Part shown: positions 45,025 through 53,984 of the stretch, in pieces
Numbering within the stretch: the stretch's first letter is position 1
Layout: each line of letters opens with the position of its first letter
From: Domibacillus enclensis
GTDB taxonomy: Bacteria > Bacillota > Bacilli > Bacillales > Domibacillaceae
Direction of reading: 5' to 3'
Length of the DNA: 64,000 nucleotides
Assembly (NCBI RefSeq): GCF_900156125.1
Contig: NZ_FTLX01000002.1
Span: 1 to 64,000, forward strand
Notes under the pieces: generated by a model
Seen by the model: the letters and a program-made list of their open reading frames with translations, nothing else
Told to the model about the DNA's origin: nothing
The model's database searches: none
Made by a program: the position numbers and the translations under genes

Positions 45025-46095
45025 ATGTTTGATCGATTACAGGCGGTGGAAGACCGCTATGACAAGCTCAATGAATTATTAAGTGATCCGGATATCGTCA
45101 ACGATCCGGCCAAGCTCCGTGATTATTCAAAGGAACAGTCTGATATTCAAGAGACGGTTGAGGTATACCGTGAATATAAAGAAGCAAAAGAACAGTATGC
45201 GGACGCGAAAGCGATGCTCGAGGAAAAACTGGATGCAGACATGCGTGATATGGTAAAGGAAGAGCTAAGTGAGCTGGAGCAAACACTGGCGGACCAGGAA
45301 GCGCGCTTGAAAATTTTATTGATCCCGAAAGACCCGAATGACGATAAAAACGTTATTATGGAAATCCGGGGAGCGGCCGGCGGTGATGAAGCGGCTCTTT
45401 TTGCTGGTGACTTGTACCGTATGTACTCCCGGTATGCAGAAGCGAACAACTGGAAAATCGATGTGATCGAAGCCAGTACGACCGGGGTTGGCGGCTATAA
45501 AGAGATTATTTTCATGATCAACGGGCGGGGTGCATATTCCAAGCTGAAATATGAAAATGGGGCTCACCGTGTACAGCGGGTGCCGGAAACAGAATCAGGC
45601 GGACGAATTCATACATCAACGGCCACGGTTGCGGTTTTGCCGGAAACAGAAGAAGTCGAGATCGACATCCATGATAAGGATATCCGCGTGGACACGTTCA
45701 CATCGAGCGGACCGGGCGGGCAATCTGTGAACACGACCATGTCTGCTGTGCGTCTGACGCATGTTCCGACGGGCATTGTTGTGTCCTGCCAGGATGAAAA
45801 GTCACAGATTAAAAACAAAGAAAAAGCGATGAAGGTGCTTCGTGCACGCATTTACGATAAATTTCAAAAAGAAGCGCAGGCTGAGTATGACGCTGTCCGT
45901 AAATCAGCGGTCGGGACCGGCGACCGGTCTGAACGCATTCGAACGTATAATTTCCCGCAAAACCGGGTGACGGATCATCGCATTGGCTTGACGATTCAAA
46001 AGCTGGACCAGATTCTTGAAGGCAAAGTGGGCGAAGTGATTGACGCGCTGATTGTAGAAGATCAATCAAGCCGGCTTGAAAATTTGGAGGATTAA
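45025..46095 (+). CDS. prfA: Peptide chain release factor 1
   Basis: A 356-residue RF1 that reads UAA and UAG. The catalytic GGQ loop is [12 protein letters not shown] (near residue 229) and the codon-reading region includes [20 protein letters not shown], the RF1 rather than RF2 pattern. ATG 45025 has AGAGGTG seven bases upstream; a GTG three codons earlier overlaps that site. Followed by its methyltransferase prmC after 3 bp. Confidence 0.96.
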   Translation: MFDRLQAVEDRYDKLNELLSDPDIVNDPAKLRDYSKEQSDIQETVEVYREYKEAKEQYADAKAMLEEKLDADMRDMVKEELSELEQTLADQEARLKILLIPKDPNDDKNVIMEIRGAAGGDEAALFAGDLYRMYSRYAEANNWKIDVIEASTTGVGGYKEIIFMINGRGAYSKLKYENGAHRVQRVPETESGGRIHTSTATVAVLPETEEVEIDIHDKDIRVDTFTSSGPGGQSVNTTMSAVRLTHVPTGIVVSCQDEKSQIKNKEKAMKVLRARIYDKFQKEAQAEYDAVRKSAVGTGDRSERIRTYNFPQNRVTDHRIGLTIQKLDQILEGKVGEVIDALIVEDQSSRLENLED

Positions 46096-46098
46096 TAC

Positions 46099-46944
46099 GT
46101 GACACAAAAAATATACGAGGCCCTCAAATGGGCTTCTTCTTATTTAACGGACAACGGGCGCGATGCCAATGCCGGCGAGCTGGTGATGAAGCATGTTCTG
46201 CAGGTGAACAGGGCTTCGATGCTGGCGAGACTGCATGATGTACTCAGCGGCGAACAGGAAGCTGCTTTTCAAGAAATGATTCATCGTCATGCCCATGGAG
46301 TGCCTGTTCAGCATTTAATTGGCACGGAGGAGTTTTACGGCCGTACCTTTATCGTGAATCGTGACGTCCTCATCCCCCGCCCGGAAACGGAAGAGCTTGT
46401 CTATCACGCGCTTGAAAAAGGAAAAAGAATCCCGAATCCGGTTATCGCGGATATTGGGACAGGAAGCGGAGCCATCGCGGTCACGATGAAAGCGGAGCGC
46501 CCGGATGCATCGGTGTATGCCATTGACGTATCTGAGGCGGCACTGGCGACAGCGGCTCAAAATGCCCAGTCTCTTCATGCAGATGTTATGTTTTTGCATG
46601 GGGATTTGCTAAAGCCGCTCATCGAAAAAGGGCTGATGGTTGATATGCTGTTGTCCAATCCACCGTACATCCCGTTAAACGAAAAACAAACATTATCCAC
46701 AGTTGTTGTGGATTACGAACCGCATTTGGCTCTTTTTGGTGGACAGGATGGACTGGATCTTTACCGGGAAATGGCTGCGCAGCTTCCATTTGTGCTGAAA
46801 AAAGGCGGGATCGCTGGAGTGGAGACCGGTGCCGGGCAGACAAAAGCCGTTGCGGCGCTTTTCCAGGCAGCCTTTCCAGACGGAAAAACAGAAGTGATAG
46901 ACGATATTAACGGAAAAGATAGAATGGTATTTTTGTATGTTTAA
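46099..46944 (+). CDS. prmC: Peptide chain release factor N5-glutamine methyltransferase
   Basis: A 281-residue SAM-dependent enzyme that methylates the Gln of the GGQ motif in RF1 and RF2. SAM motif VIADIGTGSGAIAVTMK (near residue 117) and the catalytic NPPYIP are present. GTG start, coupled closely to prfA. An exact DnaA-box sequence TTATCCACA lies inside it at 46693-46701. Confidence 0.95.
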   Translation: MTQKIYEALKWASSYLTDNGRDANAGELVMKHVLQVNRASMLARLHDVLSGEQEAAFQEMIHRHAHGVPVQHLIGTEEFYGRTFIVNRDVLIPRPETEELVYHALEKGKRIPNPVIADIGTGSGAIAVTMKAERPDASVYAIDVSEAALATAAQNAQSLHADVMFLHGDLLKPLIEKGLMVDMLLSNPPYIPLNEKQTLSTVVVDYEPHLALFGGQDGLDLYREMAAQLPFVLKKGGIAGVETGAGQTKAVAALFQAAFPDGKTEVIDDINGKDRMVFLYV

Positions 46945-46968
46945 AGCAGCAGCTTCCCGGCGATACTG
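46939..46968 (+). promoter_or_regulatory. SigmaF-type promoter of spoIIR
   Basis: GTTTA (46939-46943, overlapping the prmC stop codon), 15 bases, GGCGATACTG (46959-46968), one mismatch from the consensus GYWTA-N15-GGNRANAHTM. Confidence 0.75.
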
Positions 46969-46989
46969 ATTGCTGGGAGGGATGGACCG

Positions 46990-47526
46990 ATGAAAACAAT
47001 GGTACTTATTTTATATGTATATACACTTTCAGCAGCTGCTGCTTTTATGCTATACTTTGCACCGGAAAATCCGGAAGCGGGTGGAATACCGGAGGAAGCC
47101 ATTCGCATTCGGGTGATCGCGCACGATAACAGCCGCGCTGAACAAAATAAAAAAGAACGCGTGCATCAAGCGGTTGCTGGTCAAATAAACGAATGGGCTT
47201 CTTCTGCCGGATCCATTGAAGAAGCGCGCCTGCTGATTAAAGAAAATATTCCTGCTTTGAAGAAAATAGCCTCTGAAACGGCAGGGGAAAACGTGCACGT
47301 TCTGTTTGGCACGGAGGCATTTCCGGTTAAACAATACGGTCGTTATTTGTATCCGCCGAATGAATACGAAACACTCGTCATGACGATTGGGGACGGGGAT
47401 GGGGATAACTGGTGGTGTTTGCTGTACCCATCGTTTTGTTTTCCGGAAGAACAGTTCGAAAAGGATGAGAAAAAGCCGGAATATAAATGGGCGGTTGTCG
47501 AATTGTGGGGGGAATGGCAGAATTAA
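46990..47526 (+). CDS. spoIIR: Stage II sporulation protein R
   Basis: A 178-residue exported signalling protein made in the forespore that activates the SpoIIGA protease and so SigmaE in the mother cell. N-terminal hydrophobic export segment at residues ~4-22; conserved IRIRVIAHDNSRAEQN, YGRYLYPPNEYETLVMTIG and NWWCLLYPSFCF. It is shorter than the 224-residue B. subtilis protein, missing part of the C-terminus. ATG after GGGAGGG, with a SigmaF promoter. Confidence 0.92.
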   Translation: MKTMVLILYVYTLSAAAAFMLYFAPENPEAGGIPEEAIRIRVIAHDNSRAEQNKKERVHQAVAGQINEWASSAGSIEEARLLIKENIPALKKIASETAGENVHVLFGTEAFPVKQYGRYLYPPNEYETLVMTIGDGDGDNWWCLLYPSFCFPEEQFEKDEKKPEYKWAVVELWGEWQN

Positions 47527-47543
47527 CTGAAAATAATCAACTA

Positions 47544-47866
47544 ATATCCACATTCGTCCACAGAGTTATGCACAAAATGATATTGGTTATACACATTATG
47601 TGCATAACTTTGGTGATATAAAAAGTGAAAAGTCGATTTATGTATAAAAATGATTGATTATATTAAGATTTTGTAAATTTAAAAGCAAGGGTGACGATGA
47701 TGAAAACGAAGCATTGGATTGTGGATAAGTTCGGTATAACTAATAAACATTATCCACAGATACAAGAAGCTGCCTCACTTCTGCAGCAGGGAGAAGTGGT
47801 CGCCTTCCCAACTGAAACAGTATACGGACTGGGTGGACAGGTGAAAATGGACAAAGCTGTGGAAAA
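47544..47866. promoter_or_regulatory. DnaA-box cluster
   Basis: Exact TTWTNCACA matches: TTATGCACA 47566-47574 (+), TTATACACA 47587-47595 (+), TTATGCACA 47599-47607 (-), TTATCCACA 47720-47728 (-), TTATCCACA 47750-47758 (+), TTTTCCACA 47858-47866 (-). One- or two-mismatch copies lie at 47544 and 47554. They span the spoIIR-ywlC gap and the start of ywlC. Confidence 0.8.
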
Positions 47867-48743
47867 AATCTTTCAAGCAAAAGGACGTCCGTCCGACAAT
47901 CCACTCATTGTCCACATTGCAGATAACCGGGACCTTGACGAGTTGGCACACTCGATTCCAGCATATGCTTATCAATTAATGGACGCTTTTTGGCCGGGGC
48001 CCTTAACAGTCGTTGTGCCGAAAAAGGAAGACGTATTATCAGATCGAGTCACAGCTGGTCTTCAAACCGTTGCCATTCGGATGCCGAATCATCCTGCGGC
48101 GCTGGCTCTTATTAAAGAAGCGGGCGTGCCGGTCGCTGCGCCAAGTGCCAATCGGTCAGGAAAGCCGAGTCCCACAACAGCTGCCCACGTCCTCGAAGAC
48201 TTGAATGGGCGGATTGCTGGTGTCGTGGATGCCGGCGAAACAGGTGTCGGTCTCGAATCAACGGTCGTTGACTGCACAGGACCCTACCCAGTGATCCTGC
48301 GTCCGGGCGGTATTACGCAGGAAAACATTGTATCCATTGTAGGACAAGCGTCCACCGATGCTGTATTGAAAAAAGAAGAAAAAGCGCCGAAATCACCGGG
48401 CATGAAATACACACATTACGCTCCTGAAGCACCTCTTTATTTAATGGAAGGAAAGCCCGCTGCTCTTCAAGCAAAAGTAGAAGAATGGCAGGCAGAAGGA
48501 AAAAAGGTAGGCGTGCTCGCGACAGAAGAAACGGCTGAGCAGTACCATGCAGACGCTATTATCACCTGCGGCCAGCGCAGCGATCTCGAGTCTGTCGCCA
48601 GAAAGCTTTACACAGCGATCCGCTCCTTTAACGATTCGCAGGTCGATGTCATTATAGCGGAAACATTTTCGAAAGACGGACTTGGAGAAGCGATTATGAA
48701 CCGTCTCGAAAAAGCAGCCGGGCATAAATGGATTACAAGCTAA
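47700..48743 (+). CDS. ywlC: L-threonylcarbamoyladenylate synthase (Sua5/YwlC)
   Basis: A 347-residue Sua5-type enzyme making threonylcarbamoyl-AMP for t6A37 tRNA modification. Residues ~20-210 form the YrdC domain (VVAFPTETVYGLGG, KGRPSDNPLIVHI, PSANRSGKPSPTTAAHV), followed by the PGMKYTHYAPEAPLYL linker and a C-terminal Sua5 domain. The start at ATG 47700 (KTKHWIVD) matches relatives; ATG 47697 is adjacent. Two perfect DnaA boxes lie within its first 20 codons. Confidence 0.93.
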   Translation: MKTKHWIVDKFGITNKHYPQIQEAASLLQQGEVVAFPTETVYGLGGQVKMDKAVEKIFQAKGRPSDNPLIVHIADNRDLDELAHSIPAYAYQLMDAFWPGPLTVVVPKKEDVLSDRVTAGLQTVAIRMPNHPAALALIKEAGVPVAAPSANRSGKPSPTTAAHVLEDLNGRIAGVVDAGETGVGLESTVVDCTGPYPVILRPGGITQENIVSIVGQASTDAVLKKEEKAPKSPGMKYTHYAPEAPLYLMEGKPAALQAKVEEWQAEGKKVGVLATEETAEQYHADAIITCGQRSDLESVARKLYTAIRSFNDSQVDVIIAETFSKDGLGEAIMNRLEKAAGHKWITS

Positions 48744-48794
48744 TCAGCTTTACAACAGCGTGAAAAAGCTTGGGACAGATAGTTTTGCATACAA

Positions 48795-48831
48795 GAAAAA
48801 GCCGGACGATTCAATCGTTCGGCTTTCTTTG
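48795..48831 (+). terminator. Terminator of ywlC
   Basis: AAAAAGCCGGACGATT and AATCGTTCGGCTTT stem with T tail; core identical to the speB terminator. Confidence 0.9.
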
Positions 48832-48875
48832 CTTCTTTTTCTCATAATTTGAGAAGATGGAACGTATCCATAAGC

Positions 48876-49397
48876 ATGGACATTCTCATTTTATCGCTTG
48901 CTCTGTCAGCGGATGCTTTCGGAGCGGCGCTGGCTGTTGGCATGAGGCGGATTGGTCTTGTGGATAAATTAAAGTTAAGTGCTGCGGTGGGACTCATGCA
49001 CATCCTGCTTCCGTTTATAAGCATGACAATCGGCAGCGAGCTTTTTCATGTATTTGGGGACTGGCTTTTCTCAGCTGGCGGCATTGTGCTTTTGTTGACA
49101 GGCCTGCAAATGATTCTCGCTTTTTTCAAAGACGAAGAAAAACAAAAGCCAATGGGTATTGGGATTTTGCTGTTTTCCTTTGGCGTCAGCATGGACAGCT
49201 TTTCAACCGGTTTGTCGCTCGGGGTGCTGGGGCTGGACAAGCAGGCATCCGTCATTAGCTTTGGCCTGTGCGCAGGCATGATGACCATGGGCGGCCTGAT
49301 CCTCAGCAGCAAAATGAGCGGTGCGGTAGGGAAGGCAGGCGAAGCGGCGGGCGGCATTCTTTTGCTGGTTATGGGGATAAAATGGTTATTGGCATGA
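48876..49397 (+). CDS. mntP: Manganese efflux pump MntP
   Basis: A 173-residue membrane protein of the MntP (DUF204, YwlD) family. Six hydrophobic segments in two repeats, each with the family signature: LALSADAFGAALAVG near the start and FGVSMDSFSTGLSLG in the middle, where the aspartates bind the metal. It exports Mn(II). The ATG at 48876 begins the first helix, but its ribosome site is weak; a TTG nine codons upstream is possible. No Mn riboswitch seen upstream. Confidence 0.88.
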   Translation: MDILILSLALSADAFGAALAVGMRRIGLVDKLKLSAAVGLMHILLPFISMTIGSELFHVFGDWLFSAGGIVLLLTGLQMILAFFKDEEKQKPMGIGILLFSFGVSMDSFSTGLSLGVLGLDKQASVISFGLCAGMMTMGGLILSSKMSGAVGKAGEAAGGILLLVMGIKWLLA

Positions 49398-49399
49398 TA

Positions 49400-49432
49400 A
49401 AGTCCTTTTCCCGTGAAAAGGACTATTTTCCT
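49400..49432 (+). terminator. Probable terminator of mntP
   Basis: AGTCCTTTT and AAAAGGACT stem followed by a mixed T tail. Confidence 0.6.
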
Positions 49433-49481
49433 GTTATTTATTCCTTTATAATGAAAGAAAACGGATGCAAAGGTGGTTGTT

Positions 49482-49904
49482 ATGAACATTTTGTTTGTTT
49501 GTACTGGAAATACGTGCAGAAGCCCGATGGCTGAAGCGATATTGCGCACGAGAAAGCCGGACTGGCACATTCGATCAGCAGGCTTGTACGCAAACCCCGG
49601 TGAGCCTGCTTCAAAAGGAACAGCCGCTGTTTTAGATGAAAAAGGCATTACACATGAACACCATTCTTCTCAAGTGACGGAGGAGCTGCTTCAATGGGCA
49701 GACGCTGTACTGACCATGACAGCCTCTCACAAACAGTTAATTGATATCCATTTTCCGCAATTTCAAGACAAGGTCAGACTGCTGAAAGAAGCAGACGGCG
49801 ATGTAGCGGACCCATTCGGCGGGACGGATGCAGATTATCGCAAGGCATTTGAAGAGTTGGACTATTACATAAGCGACTGGCTTAAAAGGGAGAACAAAGA
49901 ATGA
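49482..49904 (+). CDS. ywlE: Protein-arginine phosphatase YwlE (low-MW phosphatase fold)
   Basis: A 140-residue low-molecular-weight phosphatase. P-loop [13 protein letters not shown] with Cys7, Thr11 and Arg13; Thr11 is the residue that makes YwlE specific for phospho-arginine over phospho-tyrosine. General acid Asp in DVADPFGG. It reverses McsB arginine phosphorylation that marks proteins for ClpCP. The ATG at 49482 follows AAAGGTGG. Its stop overlaps the start of the chemoreceptor gene (ATGA). Confidence 0.92.
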   Translation: MNILFVCTGNTCRSPMAEAILRTRKPDWHIRSAGLYANPGEPASKGTAAVLDEKGITHEHHSSQVTEELLQWADAVLTMTASHKQLIDIHFPQFQDKVRLLKEADGDVADPFGGTDADYRKAFEELDYYISDWLKRENKE

Positions 49905-51190
49905 GAGAGACGAAGACATATTCATTCAGTATTCGGAAAAAAATGATTTTGCTTGTGACTCTGCTTGCAGTTGTCACATACACGTTCAGTGCTGTTTTTA
50001 TGTATTATTTATACCCCGCTTATTTTTCTCACATGAATGAAACAATGTTTACGATTGCGACTCTGGCAATGGGCATTTTATGGTCGGGTATTCTGGCGTA
50101 CTTTGCAGCTGCTTATTTTGTGAAGCCCATCGTCCGTCTTGAATCAGCAGCCCGTGCGGCAGCTGATGGCCGAATCGACCAGGAAGTCGAGCTGCCGAAA
50201 AGCGATGATGAAATCCGCGCGCTTGGTCTTGCCTTTAACGATATGATGACGAACCTGCGGACGATGGTGCAAAGCATTGAAAGCAACTTTGCGGTGACAA
50301 ACGAAAGTGTCAGCCATATTGCTGATATTAGTGGACAAGCAGCGCAGCAGGCAAGCGGCATGGCGCAGACGGCAGAAGAAATCGCCGGCGGCGCGGAAAG
50401 CTCAGCGCATGCGGTTCAGGCAACAGCAGAAGCGATGGAGGATGTCGCCGGCATCGCTGGAACAGTTCAAGCAAAAGCAACAGAATCCGCTCATCAAGCA
50501 GAGGGAATGGTGCAGGAATTAGAGATCAGCCGGCAGGCTTTCCAGTCCCTTATTTCAGGAATGGATTCTCTTGCCGCGGATAATGAGGAGTCGCTTGAAG
50601 CGGTCCGGTCTTTGGAAGAAAATGCGCGAAAGGTCGGCAATGTGATTGGTCTGGTCGGTGATATTGCAGCGCAGACCAACTTGCTGGCATTGAATGCGTC
50701 AATTGAAGCGGCGCGCGCAGGCGAGCACGGCAAAGGCTTTGCGGTTGTAGCAGAAGAAGTCCGGAAGCTGGCGGACGAAAGTGCATCTGCCGTGCAAAGC
50801 ATTTCCGGGCTTGTGAAGCAGATCCAGGTTGAAGTGGATCATGTTGTCCGGAAGATTACGGATCAAGCAGAGGCGGCCGAAGAAGGTGTGAAAAAAGGAG
50901 CCTCCGCTCAAGAAGCGGTTGGCCAAATCAGCAGCAAAATCATGAATATGGCGGCAGAGGTTGAAGAGATTTCCCGCCTTGTTGATGGCCAAATGAGCAA
51001 AATTGAACAAACCACACGCCAATCACAGGAAGTAGCGGCTATTGCGGAGGAAACGTCAGCTGGGGCGAATGAAGTCACACATGCGGCTCACACGCAATCC
51101 AATGTCATCCATGAAATCGGTGGCATCAGCCAAACGCTGCAAGAGCAGGCGGAAGCGTTAAAGTCTGTGATCACCCGTTTCAAATTGTAG
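49901..51190 (+). CDS. Methyl-accepting chemotaxis protein without extracellular sensor domain
   Basis: A 429-residue chemoreceptor. Two membrane helices at about residues 15-37 and 47-70 are joined by only ~10 residues, so there is no extracellular ligand domain. A HAMP domain follows ([20 protein letters not shown], residue ~72 on), then the coiled-coil signalling domain with the conserved hairpin tip ([36 protein letters not shown]). It may sense membrane or cytoplasmic signals, or pair with other receptors. It is inserted between ywlE and rpiB and translation-coupled to ywlE. Confidence 0.88.
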   Translation: MRETKTYSFSIRKKMILLVTLLAVVTYTFSAVFMYYLYPAYFSHMNETMFTIATLAMGILWSGILAYFAAAYFVKPIVRLESAARAAADGRIDQEVELPKSDDEIRALGLAFNDMMTNLRTMVQSIESNFAVTNESVSHIADISGQAAQQASGMAQTAEEIAGGAESSAHAVQATAEAMEDVAGIAGTVQAKATESAHQAEGMVQELEISRQAFQSLISGMDSLAADNEESLEAVRSLEENARKVGNVIGLVGDIAAQTNLLALNASIEAARAGEHGKGFAVVAEEVRKLADESASAVQSISGLVKQIQVEVDHVVRKITDQAEAAEEGVKKGASAQEAVGQISSKIMNMAAEVEEISRLVDGQMSKIEQTTRQSQEVAAIAEETSAGANEVTHAAHTQSNVIHEIGGISQTLQEQAEALKSVITRFKL

Positions 51191-51244
51191 TTTTTGCGTG
51201 AAATATGAGAAAATAAAAGAAAACAGTCGAGGGGAGCGCTCTAT

Positions 51245-51694
51245 ATGAAAGTGGCCATCGCGTCAGATCACGGCGGCATCAATATTCGGGAAGAAATTAA
51301 ATCATTAATGGAAGAACTCGGTATAGAGTACGAGGATTTTGGCTGTGAATGTGCAGATTCCGTCGATTACCCGGACTATGCTCTTCCGGTAGCGGAAAAA
51401 GTGGCAGCAGGGGAATTTGACCGGGGCATTTTAATCTGCGGAACAGGAATTGGCATGTCGATTGCGGCAAACAAAGTCAAAGGCATTCGGTGCGCGCTCG
51501 TCCACGATGTGTACAGCGCAAAGCTGACAAGGCAGCATAACGATACCAACATCATTTCAATGGGCGAACGCGTCATTGGCGCTGGCCTGGCACGGGAAAT
51601 CGCCCAAACATGGCTGACGACGGATTTTCAGGCAGGACGCCATGCGACGCGGATCGGTAAAATTGCAGAATATGAAGAAAAGAGCGGGCAGTGA
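51245..51694 (+). CDS. rpiB: Ribose-5-phosphate isomerase B
   Basis: A 149-residue RpiB/LacAB-fold enzyme (YwlF) interconverting ribose 5-phosphate and ribulose 5-phosphate. ASDHGGINIREEIK at residues 5-18, catalytic Cys in GILICGTGIGMSIAANK, and RQHNDTNIISMGERVIG. ATG after GAGGGGAG. Stop overlaps the ywlG start (TGATG). Confidence 0.94.
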   Translation: MKVAIASDHGGINIREEIKSLMEELGIEYEDFGCECADSVDYPDYALPVAEKVAAGEFDRGILICGTGIGMSIAANKVKGIRCALVHDVYSAKLTRQHNDTNIISMGERVIGAGLAREIAQTWLTTDFQAGRHATRIGKIAEYEEKSGQ

Positions 51695-52272
51695 TGAACA
51701 CACTCGAAACGTACAAACAAGAATTGGGCGCATTGCTGTCGGAGCTTCAGGATCAGGCACAATTTAAACAAAACCAATTGTTTGTCGTAGGCTGTTCCAC
51801 TTCTGAAGTTGCCGGAGACCGCATTGGCACGGCAGGAACAGAAGAAACAGCTGCTGCTCTTTATGAGGTGCTTCAATCCTTTTCGGAAAAAACAGGCGTG
51901 CACCTCGCGTTTCAGTGCTGTGAGCATTTAAACAGAGCCGTTGTCGTAGAACGAGATGTAGCAGAAAAGCTTGGCTATGAAGAAGTTGCAGCGGTGCCGG
52001 TCCGAAAAGCGGGCGGTGCAATGGCAGCTTATGCATTCGGTCAAAAGGACTGTATGCTCGTTGAATTTGTCCAGGCAGATGGCGGCATTGATATTGGCGA
52101 CACGTTGATCGGCATGCACTTAAAGCACGTAGCGGTTCCCGTACGCGTGTTAGGCCATTCCGTTGGCGCTGCGCATGTAACGATGGCCCGGACCCGTCCG
52201 AAATTAATCGGGGGTCCGCGTGCTGTATACGAAAAAACGAATGTAAGCGATTTGAACGGAACGGAATGTTAA
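51694..52272 (+). CDS. ywlG: TIGR01440/UPF0340 family protein YwlG
   Basis: A 192-residue protein of the conserved YwlG family. Contains FVVGCSTSEVAGDRIGTAG (a nucleotide- or CoA-binding-like loop) and GDTLIGMHLKHVAVPVR. No enzymatic role is established. Start taken as the ATG in the TGATG overlap with rpiB; GTG one codon earlier is possible. Order rpiB-ywlG-glyA is as in B. subtilis. Confidence 0.88.
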   Translation: MNTLETYKQELGALLSELQDQAQFKQNQLFVVGCSTSEVAGDRIGTAGTEETAAALYEVLQSFSEKTGVHLAFQCCEHLNRAVVVERDVAEKLGYEEVAAVPVRKAGGAMAAYAFGQKDCMLVEFVQADGGIDIGDTLIGMHLKHVAVPVRVLGHSVGAAHVTMARTRPKLIGGPRAVYEKTNVSDLNGTEC

Positions 52273-52343
52273 GAAAATAGCCTGTTTTTTGGTGAAAAAC
52301 ATCTTTTTTTAAAAGAAAGTACGGAAAAAAGCAAAAAAGACAG

Positions 52344-52371
52344 TTGAAAGATTCGGAAAACATGTTATTAT
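52344..52371 (+). promoter_or_regulatory. Possible glyA promoter
   Basis: TTGAAA (52344-52349), 16 bases, TATTAT (52366-52371). An ATTCGGAAAA stretch inside resembles a reversed PurBox half-site but with a mismatch. Confidence 0.35.
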
Positions 52372-52434
52372 GAAAGAGGATTTTTTAACGACCATTCGCA
52401 CATATTATTTTATAGATTGGGAAGGGGAACAACG

Positions 52435-53676
52435 ATGAGTAAAATTCAAGCGCAAGACCCGGCTGTATTTGCAGCAATTGAAGATGAACTGAAGCGCCAG
52501 CAGACGAAAATTGAGCTGATTGCATCAGAAAACTTCGTATCGGAAGCGGTAATGGAAGCACAAGGTTCGGTTTTAACGAATAAGTATGCAGAAGGCTATC
52601 CGGGCAAGCGCTACTACGGCGGCTGTGAGCACGTGGACGTTGTAGAAGATTTAGCGCGCGATCGTGCAAAAGAGCTTTTCGGTGCAGAATACGTAAACGT
52701 TCAGCCGCATTCAGGTGCACAGGCAAACATGGGTGTTTACTTTGCTGTTTTAGAAACAGGCGATACGGTGCTTGGCATGAATTTATCTCACGGCGGCCAC
52801 TTAACACACGGAAGCCCGGTTAATTTCAGCGGTGTGCAGTATAACTTTGTTGAATACGGCGTGACAAAAGACGAGCAGCTTATCGATTATGAAGATGTTC
52901 GCCAAAAAGCGCTTGAGCACAAGCCGAAGCTAATCGTTGCCGGTGCAAGTGCCTACCCGCGTGCCATTGACTTTGCAAAATTCCGTGAGATTGCGGATGA
53001 AGTCGGTGCGTATTTGATGGTAGACATGGCTCACATTGCTGGACTTGTGGCTGCAGGCCTTCACCAGAACCCGGTTCCTTACGCTCACTTTGTGACAACG
53101 ACAACGCATAAAACGCTTCGCGGTCCTCGCGGCGGCATGATCTTGTCAACAGAAGAGTATGGAAAGAAATTTGATAAATCCATTTTCCCTGGTATTCAGG
53201 GCGGCCCGCTTATGCACGTCATTGCAGCAAAAGCGGTTGCTTTTAAAGAAGCACTTCAGGATGACTTTAAAGTATACGCTCAAAACGTCATTGACAATGC
53301 AAGCCGTCTCGCTGAAGGCTTAGTAAAAGAAGGCATTGACATCGTATCAGGCGGCACAGACAATCACCTGCTGCTAGTAGACTTACGTTCACTTGGTTTA
53401 ACAGGCAAAGTAGCGGAAGCGGTGTTGGATGAAGTCGGCATCACAGTAAACAAAAACACGATTCCATACGATCCGGAAAGCCCGTTTGTCACAAGCGGTG
53501 TTCGCATCGGGACGGCGGCGGTTACGTCACGCGGATTCGATCTTGACGCAATGGATGAAGTAGCGTCAATCATCGCCAAAACATTGAAAAACCACGATGA
53601 CGAAGCGGTTTTAAAGGAATCAGCAGACCGTGTTCTTTCATTAACAGCTAAATACGCGCTTTACCAGGAAGCGTAA
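52435..53676 (+). CDS. glyA: Serine hydroxymethyltransferase
   Basis: A 413-residue PLP enzyme that converts serine and tetrahydrofolate to glycine and methylene-THF, the main one-carbon source. PLP lysine in [14 protein letters not shown] (near residue 226); [19 protein letters not shown] and [12 protein letters not shown] near the start. ATG 52435 after GAAGGGGA. Confidence 0.97.
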   Translation: MSKIQAQDPAVFAAIEDELKRQQTKIELIASENFVSEAVMEAQGSVLTNKYAEGYPGKRYYGGCEHVDVVEDLARDRAKELFGAEYVNVQPHSGAQANMGVYFAVLETGDTVLGMNLSHGGHLTHGSPVNFSGVQYNFVEYGVTKDEQLIDYEDVRQKALEHKPKLIVAGASAYPRAIDFAKFREIADEVGAYLMVDMAHIAGLVAAGLHQNPVPYAHFVTTTTHKTLRGPRGGMILSTEEYGKKFDKSIFPGIQGGPLMHVIAAKAVAFKEALQDDFKVYAQNVIDNASRLAEGLVKEGIDIVSGGTDNHLLLVDLRSLGLTGKVAEAVLDEVGITVNKNTIPYDPESPFVTSGVRIGTAAVTSRGFDLDAMDEVASIIAKTLKNHDDEAVLKESADRVLSLTAKYALYQEA

Positions 53677-53678
53677 GG

Positions 53679-53713
53679 AAAAACTGCCGGCTGCATGAGC
53701 CGGCAGTTTTTGT
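53679..53713 (+). terminator. Terminator of glyA
   Basis: AAAAACTGCCGGCT and AGCCGGCAGTTTTT around GCATG. Confidence 0.95.
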
Positions 53714-53715
53714 TT

Positions 53716-53863
53716 TGCGCAGATACGGATACGGCGCAATTATACGGATTAGCGCGCAATTACAGAGATTACGGCGCGATTTCCCGAGTTTACAGCGCAT
53801 TTCCCGGAAATACGGCGCAATTCCATGCGAATTGCGCCGTATTTTTTATAATTGCGCCATACT
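53716..53863. repeat. Intergenic array of 20-21-bp units, CGGCGCAATT core
   Basis: Units begin near 53732 (CGGCGCAATTATACGG), 53752 (GCGCGCAATTACAG), 53772 (CGGCGCGATTTCCC), 53793 (CAGCGCATTTCCCGG) and 53813 (CGGCGCAATTCC), then two inverted units (GAATTGCGCCGTAT, TAATTGCGCC). Period 20-21 bp. It fills most of the gap between glyA and upp; the remaining ~120 bp holds a TATAAT at 53965-53970 but no clear -35. Confidence 0.8.
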
Positions 53864-53984
53864 TGAGGCTGCTTTCATTCGCAGCAGAATAAGAATGTCG
53901 GATTTTTCAGTTTGTTGCCCGCCGCTTGCTTTTCAAGTAAAATAGGATTGACTTTGCATGTCCGTATAATGAGGAGTGAACTTG

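Noticed and set aside
52344-52371. PurBox regulating glyA
   Set aside because: Only one half-site-like stretch with a mismatch was seen; a functional PurBox pair could not be supported.
53799-53811. ATTTCCCGGAAAT, close to the Noc-binding site
   Set aside because: The Noc consensus ATTTCCCGGGAAAT has one more G; here the site is one base short and is part of the CGGCGCAATT array.
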